Of a DNA stretch of 64,000 bases, positions 1 to 9,835 are shown one piece after another. This DNA is from Microbacterium telephonicum (GTDB lineage Bacteria; Actinomycetota; Actinomycetes; Actinomycetales; Microbacteriaceae), in contig NZ_RCDB01000002.1 of NCBI RefSeq assembly GCF_003651225.1, forward strand, positions 620,001 through 684,000, read 5' to 3'. The notes beneath the pieces are model-generated. The model was not told the DNA's origin and did no database searches. It saw only the letters and a list, made by a program, of their open reading frames with translations. Each line of letters begins with the position of its first letter. Within the stretch, counting starts at the first letter, position 1. Both the position numbers and the translations under genes were made by a program.

Positions 1-1989
<1,989 letters not shown>

Positions 1990-2098
1990 GTCTGCTCTCC
2001 TTCGTCGGCCGGCGGACGGACTGCGGCCCGTCTCCCCCATCATCCCCGTGCGCCGCGCGACCGGCTAGTGAGGTGCGCCTAACCGCGGCGAGGGGATG

Positions 2099-2122
2099 AT
2101 TTATCTTGATGTCAAGATAAAT
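2099..2122. promoter_or_regulatory. Perfect 11-bp-arm palindrome upstream of acn, likely operator
   Basis: Arms ATTTATCTTGA and TCAAGATAAAT pair perfectly around a 2-nt centre. This AT-rich element stands out in the GC-rich surroundings and lies 110 nt before the acn start, just after the DUF3159 stop. On the acn strand it contains TTGACA. The shape is that of a MarR-family operator. TamR, a MarR-family protein, controls aconitase in Streptomyces, so a TamR-like regulator is a reasonable guess, but I cannot confirm the binding protein. Confidence 0.7.
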
Positions 2123-2136
2123 ATACCATCCGGCCG

Positions 2137-2913
2137 TCAGGCGTCGGTGCGGCGGTAGAGCGCCCGGACGGCCAACCAGGTGACCGCGACGAGGGGCGCG
2201 AACAGCGGCAGGCCCATGATGAGCTTCAGGGTGCCGAGGGTCGTCACGTCGCCGTTGAGATAGAACGGCAGCTGCACGGCGAGACGCGCGAAGAACAGCG
2301 CCGCCCACGCGATCGTCAGCCAGAAGAACACCCGCCGCTTGCGTGGGTCCTTGCGCCACGCGGTGCCCTCGTTCATGAGGAAGCCGACCGCGAGACCGAT
2401 GATCGACCAGCCCACGAGCGCCGAGACGAGCATCCCGGTGCCGTACGCGGCGTTCGTGATCAGGCCGGGGACGAAGTTGTCCTGCCCGCGCCCCGTGAAC
2501 AGGGCCAGCGCCGCCGCCGCCGCCGTCGCGACGAGCCCACCCAGGGCTGCGGTGAGAGTGGAGCGCTGCACGAGCCGCACGAGAGTGAAGACGGCGGCGA
2601 TGCCGACCGACAGCCCGAGCGACAGCCACAGGTTGCCCTCGCGGGTGGCCGGATCCATCGTGACGGTGAACACGACGATGAACACCAGGCCCGGCAGCAC
2701 CGACTCCAGCACGCCGCGCCAGCCGCCCATCGCCGCCCAGACGACGTGACCGGTGGTCTGCTCCTTGGCGGGGTCGAGCCCCGCGCGGCGTGCGGCTCCA
2801 CCGAGCGCCTGGCTGAGCAGGTCGGAGGCGGAGGGGTCGGATGCCGGCGGCGTCGTCGACGGGCGCGCCCGCTCGTCGGATGCCGTCTCGTCGGGGCGCT
2901 CGGGGCTCGTCAC
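2137..2913 (-). CDS. DUF3159 membrane protein
   Basis: A 258-aa conserved actinobacterial membrane protein of unknown function. A polar N-terminal tail of about 50 residues, rich in Ser, Asp and Thr, is followed by about six hydrophobic segments, for example VLPGLVFIVVFTV and LFAPLVAVTWLAV. I chose GTG at 2913, which begins 2 nt after the DUF3710 stop, so it is the last gene of a tightly packed dut-DUF3710-DUF3159 operon. The same order occurs in mycobacteria, where these genes sit beside dut. Function cannot be inferred beyond membrane location. Confidence 0.88.
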   Translation of the reverse strand: MTSPERPDETASDERARPSTTPPASDPSASDLLSQALGGAARRAGLDPAKEQTTGHVVWAAMGGWRGVLESVLPGLVFIVVFTVTMDPATREGNLWLSLGLSVGIAAVFTLVRLVQRSTLTAALGGLVATAAAAALALFTGRGQDNFVPGLITNAAYGTGMLVSALVGWSIIGLAVGFLMNEGTAWRKDPRKRRVFFWLTIAWAALFFARLAVQLPFYLNGDVTTLGTLKLIMGLPLFAPLVAVTWLAVRALYRRTDA

Positions 2914-2915
2914 GG

Positions 2916-3548
2916 TCAGGCCGCGCCGGGAGAGGCCGGCATCTTGAGCGGGATGAGGTCGCGCGGGGGCATGGGGGTGCCGCCGCGGACGACGACGATC
3001 GAACGGAACAGGTCCTCGACCTTCGCCGCCGCCTCGATGTCGACGGCCGCCGCTCCCCCGATCACGCCGCGCAGGAACCAGCGCGGACCGTCGACCCCGA
3101 CGAAGCGGGCGATGCGCTTGCCCGCCTGCGCATCGGCACCGGCGACCACCGGGACCTCGGCGAGCAGCTCCGCACCGAGCGGACCCTCGCGCTCCTCGAC
3201 GCGGCCGCCCTGCTGGCGGATCTGCTGGCGGATCTGCTCGCGCGTCTCGTCCCACAGTCCGCTGGAGCGCGGCGCCGCGAAGGGCTGCACCTGCAGCGTG
3301 GAGTCGGCGTAGTCGAGGCCGACCGCGACGATGCGCTTGGTCTGCTCCTCGACCTCGAGGCGCAGGTTCAGACCCTCGCGCGGCAGGATCTTGATGCCGC
3401 CGAGGTCGATGTACGGACGGACCGGGTTCGCCTCGGACTCGTCGAACGGACCCACCGTGGCCCGGTCGGCCGGCGCCGCCTTGCCGGCGGGGGCCGCCTC
3501 GATGTCGGTGGATTCGGTGGATTCGGTGCTCTGGGTGTCGTCGCTCAC
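2916..3548 (-). CDS. DUF3710 protein
   Basis: A 210-aa soluble protein of the DUF3710 family with no signal peptide or membrane segment. The first 35 residues are acidic and rich in Ser/Thr (SDDTQSTESTESTD) and probably disordered. The folded part begins near GPFDESEA and ends with the conserved GGTPMPPRDLIPLKMP. The GTG start at 3548 overlaps the dut stop by 4 nt (GTGA), and the stop is 2 nt before DUF3159, so translation is probably coupled along the operon. The function is unknown in the literature I know. Its constant pairing with dut suggests a nucleotide or DNA-related role, which is inference. Confidence 0.9.
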   Translation of the reverse strand: MSDDTQSTESTESTDIEAAPAGKAAPADRATVGPFDESEANPVRPYIDLGGIKILPREGLNLRLEVEEQTKRIVAVGLDYADSTLQVQPFAAPRSSGLWDETREQIRQQIRQQGGRVEEREGPLGAELLAEVPVVAGADAQAGKRIARFVGVDGPRWFLRGVIGGAAAVDIEAAAKVEDLFRSIVVVRGGTPMPPRDLIPLKMPASPGAA

Positions 3549-3994
3549 GACGCTCCTCCCGCCTGGTAGCCGGTCGATCCGAAGCCGCCGTCACCTCGGG
3601 TGGTGCCGTCGAGCTCGTCGACCGGGATGAATCGCGCCCGGGAGACGGGCATGACGATGAGCTGGGCGATGCGGTCGCCGACGGCGACGTCGTAGGCCTG
3701 CTCGATGTCGGTGTTCAGCAGCGAGACCTTGATCTCGCCGCGATACCCGGCGTCCACGGTGCCGGGAGAGTTCACGACGGTGATGCCGTGCTTGGCCGCC
3801 AGACCGCTGCGGGGGACGACGAACGCGACGTATCCCTCCGGCAGCGCGATGCGCACGCCGGTGGCGACGAGGGCGCGGTGACCGGGCTCCAGTCGCACCG
3901 CTTCGGCGGCGACCAGATCGGCACCGGCGTCACCGGGGTGCGCGTACCCCGGAACCTGCGATGCGATGATGGGGACGTCCACGGTTTCGATCAC
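3545..3994 (-). CDS. dut: dUTP diphosphatase
   Basis: Hydrolyses dUTP to dUMP and pyrophosphate, keeping uracil out of DNA and feeding thymidylate synthesis. The 149-aa length is that of the trimeric dUTPase. Motifs are in order: PRSGLAAKHG (61-70), SPGTVDAGYRGEI with the catalytic-site Asp81, and the C-terminal glycine-rich arm GDGGFGSTGY. The GTG start at 3994 is favoured because TACCCT (4001-4006 on this strand) lies exactly 6 nt upstream, the leaderless pattern seen at other genes here. It is the first gene of the operon with DUF3710 and DUF3159. It is divergent from DUF3093 with only 12 nt between start codons. Confidence 0.96.
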   Translation of the reverse strand: MIETVDVPIIASQVPGYAHPGDAGADLVAAEAVRLEPGHRALVATGVRIALPEGYVAFVVPRSGLAAKHGITVVNSPGTVDAGYRGEIKVSLLNTDIEQAYDVAVGDRIAQLIVMPVSRARFIPVDELDGTTRGDGGFGSTGYQAGGAS

Positions 3995-4000
3995 TCCACG

Positions 4001-4006
4001 AGGGTA
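4001..4006 (-). promoter_or_regulatory. -10 box TACCCT for leaderless dut
   Basis: TACCCT, then six nucleotides (CGTGGA), then the GTG start of dut. The spacing puts the transcription start on the start codon itself. Confidence 0.55.
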
Positions 4007-4504
4007 ATGCACTTCATCATGAGCGACCTGTCCCCGGCGACCGTCCGTTATCGCGAACGGCTCAGCCCGTCGCTGTGGGTGCTCGCCTCCGCCGCCGTGA
4101 GCGCACCGATGGTCGCGCTGGTGCTCGCTCCCGTGGACGCCACGCTCGGTCTCGTGCTCGGCATCCTGGTGGGCATCGGCGTGATCGCGCTGCTGGTCGC
4201 CGCCTCGCCGGTGGTCGCCGTCGAGGCGGGCGAACTGCGCCTGGGGCGGGCGCACGTGCCCGTGTCGCTGCTCGGCGAGCCGATCGCCCTCACCGGCGAC
4301 GAGGCACGCGAGGCGCGGGGCCCCGGGCTCGGGCGCGACTCGTGGCACCTGCTGCGCGGCGGCATCGACGGCCTCGTGCGGGTCCCCCTCGACGACCCGG
4401 ACGACCCGGTGCGCGCGTGGGTGTTCTCTACCCGCACGCCCGACCGTGTGGTCGCGGCGCTGCGCCGGGCGCAGAACGCCGAGAGCCCCGCTCAGCAAGG
4501 CTGA
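4007..4504 (+). CDS. DUF3093 membrane protein
   Basis: About 165 aa with two adjacent hydrophobic hairpin segments near the N-terminus (LWVLASAAVSAPMVALVLA and LGLVLGILVGIGVIALLVA), followed by a soluble PH-like domain of about 95 residues. It matches actinobacterial DUF3093, whose hallmark is the N-terminal YRERL-type motif, seen here as VRYRERLSPSLWV. The start could be ATG 4007 or ATG 4019. GAGGG at 4000-4004 is too close to the first and a little far from the second. It is divergent from dut, as in mycobacteria. The stop codon lies inside a strong hairpin (4485-4511). Function unknown. Confidence 0.85.
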   Translation: MHFIMSDLSPATVRYRERLSPSLWVLASAAVSAPMVALVLAPVDATLGLVLGILVGIGVIALLVAASPVVAVEAGELRLGRAHVPVSLLGEPIALTGDEAREARGPGLGRDSWHLLRGGIDGLVRVPLDDPDDPVRAWVFSTRTPDRVVAALRRAQNAESPAQQG

Positions 4505-4511
4505 ACGGGGC
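4485..4511. terminator. Bidirectional terminator hairpin between DUF3093 and DUF4193
   Basis: Arms GCCCCGCTCAGC and GCTGAACGGGGC pair at 11 of 12 positions around AAG. It overlaps the DUF3093 stop and faces the convergent DUF4193 gene. Confidence 0.65.
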
Positions 4512-4532
4512 GGGATCCTGCGGGTCGGCCGC

Positions 4533-4826
4533 TCAGGCGGCGCACTCGACGCACACGGCGCCGATCGCGTTCTCGTGGTGGATCTGCGTGCGGTGCTTCA
4601 CGAGGAAGCACTCGATGCACGTGAACTCGTCCTCCTGCGCCGGCAGCACGACGACGTCGAGCTCGAGGTCCGACAGGTCGGCACCCGGCAACTCGAAACC
4701 GGAGGGGTTGTCGGCATCTTCGACGTCGACCGCGCCGGACAGCTTGTCGGGCACGCGCTCCTTGAGGGCCTCGATCGACTCGCTGTCGTCCTCGGTCTTG
4801 CGGGGGGCGTCGTAATCGGTAGCCAT
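4533..4826 (-). CDS. DUF4193 small cysteine-containing protein
   Basis: A 97-aa acidic protein of the actinobacterial DUF4193 family. The N-terminal half is very acidic (MATDYDAPRKTEDDSESIE). The C-terminal part carries CIEC and CVEC pairs plus His residues (HRTQIHHEN), which could hold a zinc ion like a zinc ribbon. In mycobacteria the homologue also sits beside dut and DUF3093. It is convergent with DUF3093 and divergent from sepH, with about 215 nt of upstream DNA. The 5' region contains a GGGAAGAAGAG ribosome-site-like stretch. Function unknown. Confidence 0.88.
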   Translation of the reverse strand: MATDYDAPRKTEDDSESIEALKERVPDKLSGAVDVEDADNPSGFELPGADLSDLELDVVVLPAQEDEFTCIECFLVKHRTQIHHENAIGAVCVECAA

Positions 4827-5042
4827 TCTCGAACGTCTCTTCTTCCCAGTGATGCGTCATGCCGGTGATCGGGCGGCCATAGTTTGCATGACGCGGTGTG
4901 ATTTCGCAAATGACGCCCACTTCGGGCGGGATCTCTCCGATCGGCATCCACCCGAACTCGCGGCACGCCCTCGATATTCCCGTCGCCGCGCGCACGCTGT
5001 GACACCATGAACCGCGTACGCAGGAACTGGAGGGTGTTTCGC

Positions 5043-6059
5043 ATGGAACAGCTCAAAGTCATCGGCCTCGAAGACGGCGCGCTCGTGCTCGCCACCGAAG
5101 CCGGGGACCGCTTCACCCTCGCCGTCGACGAGACGCTCAAGGCGCAGCTGCGCCGGGCGCAGCGCGACGACGAACCGCGGGTGGCCCGCCCCGGGCCGCG
5201 TGAGATCCAGGGGCACATTCGCGCGGGACTGTCGGCCGCCGAGGTGGCCGAGCTGCTCGGCGTGCGCGTGGAGGACGTCGAGCGCTACGAGCGCCCCGTC
5301 CTCGCCGAGCGCGAGCACATCGTCGGCCAGGCACTCGCCGTGCCGGTGCTGCTGGGCGGCGAGCTCGAGCCCGACGCGCAGCCCACCTTCGGCGCGGCCG
5401 TGCGTGCGAAGCTCGCCGAGGCGGGCGCCGTCGGCGAACGCTGGACGAGCTGGCGCGAGAGCAGCGGCTGGGTCGTGAAGGTCGAGTTCACCGCGAACGA
5501 GATCGACCACGACGCACGGTGGGGCTTCGACCCGCGCCGGTCGACGCTGTCGCCGCAGAACGCCGACGCCGTGCAGCTGTCGCGGCAGGGCTCGCTGCCG
5601 GAAGGCCTCATCCCGCGCCTGCGCGCGCTCGACTCCGCACCCGGCAAGGACGCCAGCCGCTTCGACAGCGGCGCGTTCGGTCCCCGGCATCTCGAAGCCG
5701 AGGCCGAGCCGGGCGTGCCCGAACTGCGCACACCCGTCGCGCCGGCGGTGCGGGATGCGGCCACCAAGCGCGCCCCCGATCAGGCGGTGACCTCGGCCGA
5801 GACCGCCGACCTGCTCGAGGCCCTGCGTCGCCGACGCGGCCAGCGCGAGCCGATGCCCACCGACGGGGACGACCGCGGCGCCGAGCCGGCATCGCCGGTC
5901 GCGCTGTTCGACGCCCTCGAGCCGGGATACGAGGCGCCCGCCGCCCCCGCCGACGAGGTCGACGAGCCCACCGAGGAGCCCACGCGCCGTACGAAGGGGC
6001 GCACGTCGATGCCGTCGTGGGACGAGATCGTCTTCGGCGCCCGCACCGAAGACGCCTGA
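5043..6059 (+). CDS. sepH: Septation regulator SepH (DUF3071)
   Basis: SepH is the actinobacterial DUF3071 protein that binds FtsZ and promotes Z-ring assembly in Streptomyces and mycobacteria. The 338-aa product begins MEQLKVIGLEDGALVLA. A helix-turn-helix-like segment follows at about residues 57-85 (REIQGHIRAGLSAAEVAELL), then a long disordered Pro/Ala/Glu-rich tail ending in the conserved patch MPSWDEIVFG. I took ATG 5043 because GGAGGG lies about 10 nt upstream. An in-frame ATG at 5007 gives a 12-residue Arg-rich extension not expected in the family. Upstream DNA (4827-5042) is shared with divergent DUF4193. Confidence 0.92.
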   Translation: MEQLKVIGLEDGALVLATEAGDRFTLAVDETLKAQLRRAQRDDEPRVARPGPREIQGHIRAGLSAAEVAELLGVRVEDVERYERPVLAEREHIVGQALAVPVLLGGELEPDAQPTFGAAVRAKLAEAGAVGERWTSWRESSGWVVKVEFTANEIDHDARWGFDPRRSTLSPQNADAVQLSRQGSLPEGLIPRLRALDSAPGKDASRFDSGAFGPRHLEAEAEPGVPELRTPVAPAVRDAATKRAPDQAVTSAETADLLEALRRRRGQREPMPTDGDDRGAEPASPVALFDALEPGYEAPAAPADEVDEPTEEPTRRTKGRTSMPSWDEIVFGARTEDA

Positions 6060-6074
6060 GCACACGCCGGAGCG

Positions 6075-7214
6075 TCAGCGCGGCGTCGCGTAGGCGCCGA
6101 GTCGGATGAGCGGCACGATCCGCTCCTGATCGGTGAGCGACCCGTGCTGACCGATCATGCCCTGCGCACGTTTGTCGGCGAGCCGGTCGTCGTAGTACGC
6201 GATCGACGCGCGGGCCGCGACGAGCACGTCTCCGATGCGCACGGCGACCTCGGGATCGACGACGACGCCGAACAGGCCCGCCGCGATCGCCTCGTCACGG
6301 GTGAGCACCCAGGAGCGGTGCCCCTCAGCGTCCCGCCACGCCGTGGCGACGGCATCCGCGGCCCCCTCTTCGGCGTACAGGTGCAGCATCCGCGGTTCGC
6401 CCGCGACATGGCGCACACCGTGCAGCAGCGGGTCGCCCGCGCCGAGCAGCACGTGGCGGTGCGCGGGGACGTCGACCATGCCGTGGTCGGCGGTCACGAG
6501 GGCCCCGACACCGGGCGGCAGCGCGCCGGCGAAGGCGGCGACATCGCGGTCGAGCCCTTCGAGCCCGTGCAGCCAGCGATCCGACTCCCACCCCCACTTG
6601 TGTCCGAGCGCGTCCAACTCGGGCAGATATGCGTAGACGAGCGCGCCGTCGTGCGCGTCGGCGAGGGCGGATGCCACCGCGAGACGCTCCGCGACGGTCT
6701 CGGCCGCGACGAACGTCGCCCCGCGCTGGAGAGCGGTCGTGAATCCCGTCGTGCGGTACCGGGCACGGGAGACGACGAAGGCCGGGCGGCCTGCGGCGGT
6801 GTGTTCGGCCAGCAGCGGCGTCGACCGCTGCCACGTCAGCGGGTCGAGGCCGTCGGACTCGTAGCCGCCGAGCTGATCGGGCGTGCGCTCGGTGCCGGGC
6901 ACACGCAGCCGATAGCCGACGATGCCGTGCCGTCCGGCGTCCGTCCCGGTCAGCAGCGACGCGAGCGCGGTCGCCGTCGTCGTGGGGAACGTGCTGCGCG
7001 CGGCGTCCCGCTTGGCCATCGCCGACACCAGGAATCGGGCGTGGCCGGAACGAGCGGTCAGGTTCCCCCGGCCGAGCCCGTCGACGAGCACCACGACCGC
7101 CGAACGGGCCGGCGCGAACCACTCCGAGGAGGCGCCCAGGGAGCGCAGCGACTCGGTGACGACACCGGTGAGGCTCCGGGCCGTGGGCGGGTCCACGGGT
7201 AGGCTGAGGGACAT
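6075..7214 (-). CDS. Alkaline phosphatase / nucleotide pyrophosphatase family protein
   Basis: A 379-aa protein of the type I phosphodiesterase/nucleotide pyrophosphatase fold. The metal-site motifs are visible: [12 protein letters not shown] near the start (Asp ligand), [17 protein letters not shown] carrying the likely nucleophile Thr, then [11 protein letters not shown] and [10 protein letters not shown] with paired Asp/His ligands. There is no signal peptide, so it is probably cytoplasmic. The substrate is unknown. Homologues are widespread in actinobacteria next to parC or sepH. GAGACT lies 7 nt upstream of the ATG, a one-mismatch version of the -10 seen at leaderless genes. It is convergent with sepH, with 15 nt between stops. 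Confidence 0.88.
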   Translation of the reverse strand: MSLSLPVDPPTARSLTGVVTESLRSLGASSEWFAPARSAVVVLVDGLGRGNLTARSGHARFLVSAMAKRDAARSTFPTTTATALASLLTGTDAGRHGIVGYRLRVPGTERTPDQLGGYESDGLDPLTWQRSTPLLAEHTAAGRPAFVVSRARYRTTGFTTALQRGATFVAAETVAERLAVASALADAHDGALVYAYLPELDALGHKWGWESDRWLHGLEGLDRDVAAFAGALPPGVGALVTADHGMVDVPAHRHVLLGAGDPLLHGVRHVAGEPRMLHLYAEEGAADAVATAWRDAEGHRSWVLTRDEAIAAGLFGVVVDPEVAVRIGDVLVAARASIAYYDDRLADKRAQGMIGQHGSLTDQERIVPLIRLGAYATPR

Positions 7215-7301
7215 CGGGGCCAGTCTCGCACACGGCGGGAGGGCCCCTTCTTTCCCGCCGCAGCCGCGGCCGCCCGCCGCATCCGAGGATCACCCGACCG
7301 C

Positions 7302-9749
7302 ATGGCAGCTTCCCGCACCGACTCCACGCCCGCCGTCCCCGAGCGGATCGAAGACGTCGACGTCTCGTCGGAGATGCAGGACTCGTTCCTCGAGTACGCG
7401 TACTCGGTGATCTACTCGCGCGCGCTCCCGGACGCGCGCGACGGGCTCAAGCCGGTGCAGCGCCGCATCCTGTTCCAGATGGCCGAGATGGGCCTGCGTC
7501 CCGACCGCGGGCACGTCAAGAGCGCGCGCGTCGTCGGCGAGGTGATGGGAAAGCTCCATCCCCACGGCGACTCGGCGATCTACGACGCGCTCGTGCGCCT
7601 CGCGCAGCCGTTCGCGCTGCGCGTGCCCCTCGTCGACGGTCACGGCAACTTCGGCTCGCTCGACGACGGCCCCGCCGCCGCGCGCTACACCGAAGCACGC
7701 CTCGCCCCCGCCGCGCTCGCCCTCACCGAGAACCTCGACGAGGACGTCGTCGACTTCATCCCCAACTACGACGGCCAGTTCCAGCAGCCCGAGGTGCTGC
7801 CGGCCGCGTTCCCGAACCTGCTCGTCAACGGCACGACCGGTATCGCGGTGGGCATGGCCACCAACATGGCCCCCCACAACCTCATCGAGGTCGTCGCCGC
7901 CGCGATCCACCTGCTCGAGCACCCCGAGGCGACCCTGGACGAGCTCATGGAGTTCGTCCCCGGCCCCGACCTCCCGGGCGGCGGCGTGATCGTCGGCCTC
8001 GACGGCATCAAGGAGGCGTACGCGAGCGGCCGCGGCACGTTCCGCACCCGCGCGAAGACCTCGATCGAGTCGCTCGGCCCGCGCCGCACCGGCATTGTCG
8101 TGACCGAGCTGCCGTACATGGTCGGCGCCGAGCGCGTCATCGAGAAGATCAAGGACGCCGTCGGGGCGAAGAAGCTCACCGGCATCGCCGACGTCAACGA
8201 CCTCACCGACCGCAATCACGGCCTGCGTCTCGTGATCGGCATCAAGACCGGCTTCGACCCGAACGCGGTCCTCGAGCAGCTGTACCGTCTCACCCCGCTC
8301 GAGGACTCGTTCGGCATCAACAACGTCGCCCTCGTCGAGGGGCGCCCGCAGACGCTCGGTCTGAAGGAGCTGCTGAGCGTCTACCTCGGTCACCGCGTGC
8401 AGGTCGTCACGCGCCGCAGCCGCTACCGCCTCGCGCGGCGTCAGGAGCGCCTGCACCTCGTGGAGGGTCTGCTCATCGCGATCCTCGACATCGACGAGGT
8501 CATCCAGGTCATCCGCACCTCCGACGACGGCGAGCAGGCCCGCGGCCGACTCATGGACGTGTTCGACCTGTCCCAGCCGCAGGCCGAGTACATCCTCGAG
8601 CTGCGCCTGCGCCGCCTCACGAAGTTCTCCCGCATCGAGCTCGAGAACGAGCGCGACACCCTCAAGGCCGAGATCGCCGAGCTCGAGGCGCTGCTGGCCA
8701 GCGACAGCCTTCTGCGCGCCCAGGTCGCCCGGGAGCTGGATGCCGCCGCCGAGACGTTCGGCACGCCGCGGCGCACCCTGCTGCTCAACGGTGGCCCCGT
8801 CGCACCGCGCTCGCGCAGCGCCGCCCCCGCCGACCTGCAGATCGCGGATGCGCCGTGCCGCGTGTTCCTGTCGGCGACCGGACGGATGGTGCGCGCCGAG
8901 CTCGGCGAGGACGGCACGGTTGTGCCGCCCGCGCGCCGCGCCAAGCACGACGCCATCCGCGCCGCCGTGACGACGACGACCCGCGGCGAGCTGGGCGCCG
9001 TGACGAGCACCGGCCGTCTCGTGCGCTTCTCCCCCGTCGACCTGCCGTCGGTGCCCGCCAACAGCGTGCAGCCGGCCGCCGGCGCGCGCGTCGACCAGTA
9101 CCTCGGGCTCACCGGATCCGAGCACGTCGTCGCGATCGTGCCGCTCGTCGAGACTCCGGCGATCGCCCTCGGTACCGCGCAGGGCGTCGTCAAGCGCGTC
9201 GCGGCGACCGAGCTGCCGCTCAACCGTCAGGACGTCGAGATCATCGCCCTCAAGCCGGGCGACAGCGTCGTGGGCGCCGCGCCCGCGCCCGACGACGTGG
9301 AGCTCGTCTTCGTCACGAGCGACGCGCAGCTGTTGCGCTTCGGCGCCGACCAGGTGCGCCCCCAAGGCCGCGCCGCGGGCGGCATGGGCGGCATCCGCGT
9401 GAGCGCCGGGGAGCGCGTGATCGCCTTCGGCGCGGTCGCCGCCGGCGACGAGACGGTCGTGGTGACCATCGCGGGCTCGACGCAGTCGCTCGCCGGGACG
9501 GACGCCGGCTCCGGCAAGGTGTCGCCGTTCGCCGAGTTCCCGTCGAAGGGACGCGCGACCGGAGGCGTGCGGGCGCAGCGGTTCCTGAAGGGCGAGGATG
9601 CGCTCACCCTCGCGTGGGTCGGCGACGAGCCGCGCGCGGTCGGCGCCGACGGGTCGGTGCGCAACCTCCCTGCCGCGGGCGCCAAGCGCGACGCCTCGGG
9701 TCAGCCGCTCGACGCCGTCGTCGCCGCGGTCGGAACCGTCGTCTCCTGA
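7302..9749 (+). CDS. parC: DNA topoisomerase IV subunit A
   Basis: The DNA-breaking subunit of topoisomerase IV, which decatenates daughter chromosomes with ParE. It has 815 aa. The catalytic tyrosine is Tyr129 (AARYTEARL) and the quinolone-determining residues are wild-type Ser91 and Asp95 ([10 protein letters not shown]). The coiled-coil gate region spans about residues 340-460. The C-terminal pinwheel has only a degenerate GyrA box ([10 protein letters not shown] instead of QRRGGKG), which favours ParC over GyrA. The partner parE is convergent with 86 nt between stops rather than in an operon. Confidence 0.93.
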   Translation: MAASRTDSTPAVPERIEDVDVSSEMQDSFLEYAYSVIYSRALPDARDGLKPVQRRILFQMAEMGLRPDRGHVKSARVVGEVMGKLHPHGDSAIYDALVRLAQPFALRVPLVDGHGNFGSLDDGPAAARYTEARLAPAALALTENLDEDVVDFIPNYDGQFQQPEVLPAAFPNLLVNGTTGIAVGMATNMAPHNLIEVVAAAIHLLEHPEATLDELMEFVPGPDLPGGGVIVGLDGIKEAYASGRGTFRTRAKTSIESLGPRRTGIVVTELPYMVGAERVIEKIKDAVGAKKLTGIADVNDLTDRNHGLRLVIGIKTGFDPNAVLEQLYRLTPLEDSFGINNVALVEGRPQTLGLKELLSVYLGHRVQVVTRRSRYRLARRQERLHLVEGLLIAILDIDEVIQVIRTSDDGEQARGRLMDVFDLSQPQAEYILELRLRRLTKFSRIELENERDTLKAEIAELEALLASDSLLRAQVARELDAAAETFGTPRRTLLLNGGPVAPRSRSAAPADLQIADAPCRVFLSATGRMVRAELGEDGTVVPPARRAKHDAIRAAVTTTTRGELGAVTSTGRLVRFSPVDLPSVPANSVQPAAGARVDQYLGLTGSEHVVAIVPLVETPAIALGTAQGVVKRVAATELPLNRQDVEIIALKPGDSVVGAAPAPDDVELVFVTSDAQLLRFGADQVRPQGRAAGGMGGIRVSAGERVIAFGAVAAGDETVVVTIAGSTQSLAGTDAGSGKVSPFAEFPSKGRATGGVRAQRFLKGEDALTLAWVGDEPRAVGADGSVRNLPAAGAKRDASGQPLDAVVAAVGTVVS

Positions 9750-9835
9750 CCCCGGGCGGGCGCCACAGGGTCCCGCGCGCGCGCACGCACCCACGCGCAC
9801 GCGCACGCGCCCGAGGGCACGCCCCGCCGCGCGGC
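9750..9835. other. parC-parE convergent spacer rich in alternating CG/CA
   Basis: The 86-nt gap is dominated by alternating pyrimidine-purine steps (about 9776-9814, mixtures of CG, CA and GC). This composition can adopt Z-DNA under negative supercoiling. No clear terminator hairpin is visible. Confidence 0.5.

Noticed and set aside
7572..7586. Quinolone-resistance mutation in parC
   Set aside because: Ser91 and Asp95 are the sensitive residues.
7302..9749. Gyrase A assignment
   Set aside because: The GyrA box is degenerate and the partner subunit next door is ParE-like, so topoisomerase IV is the better name.
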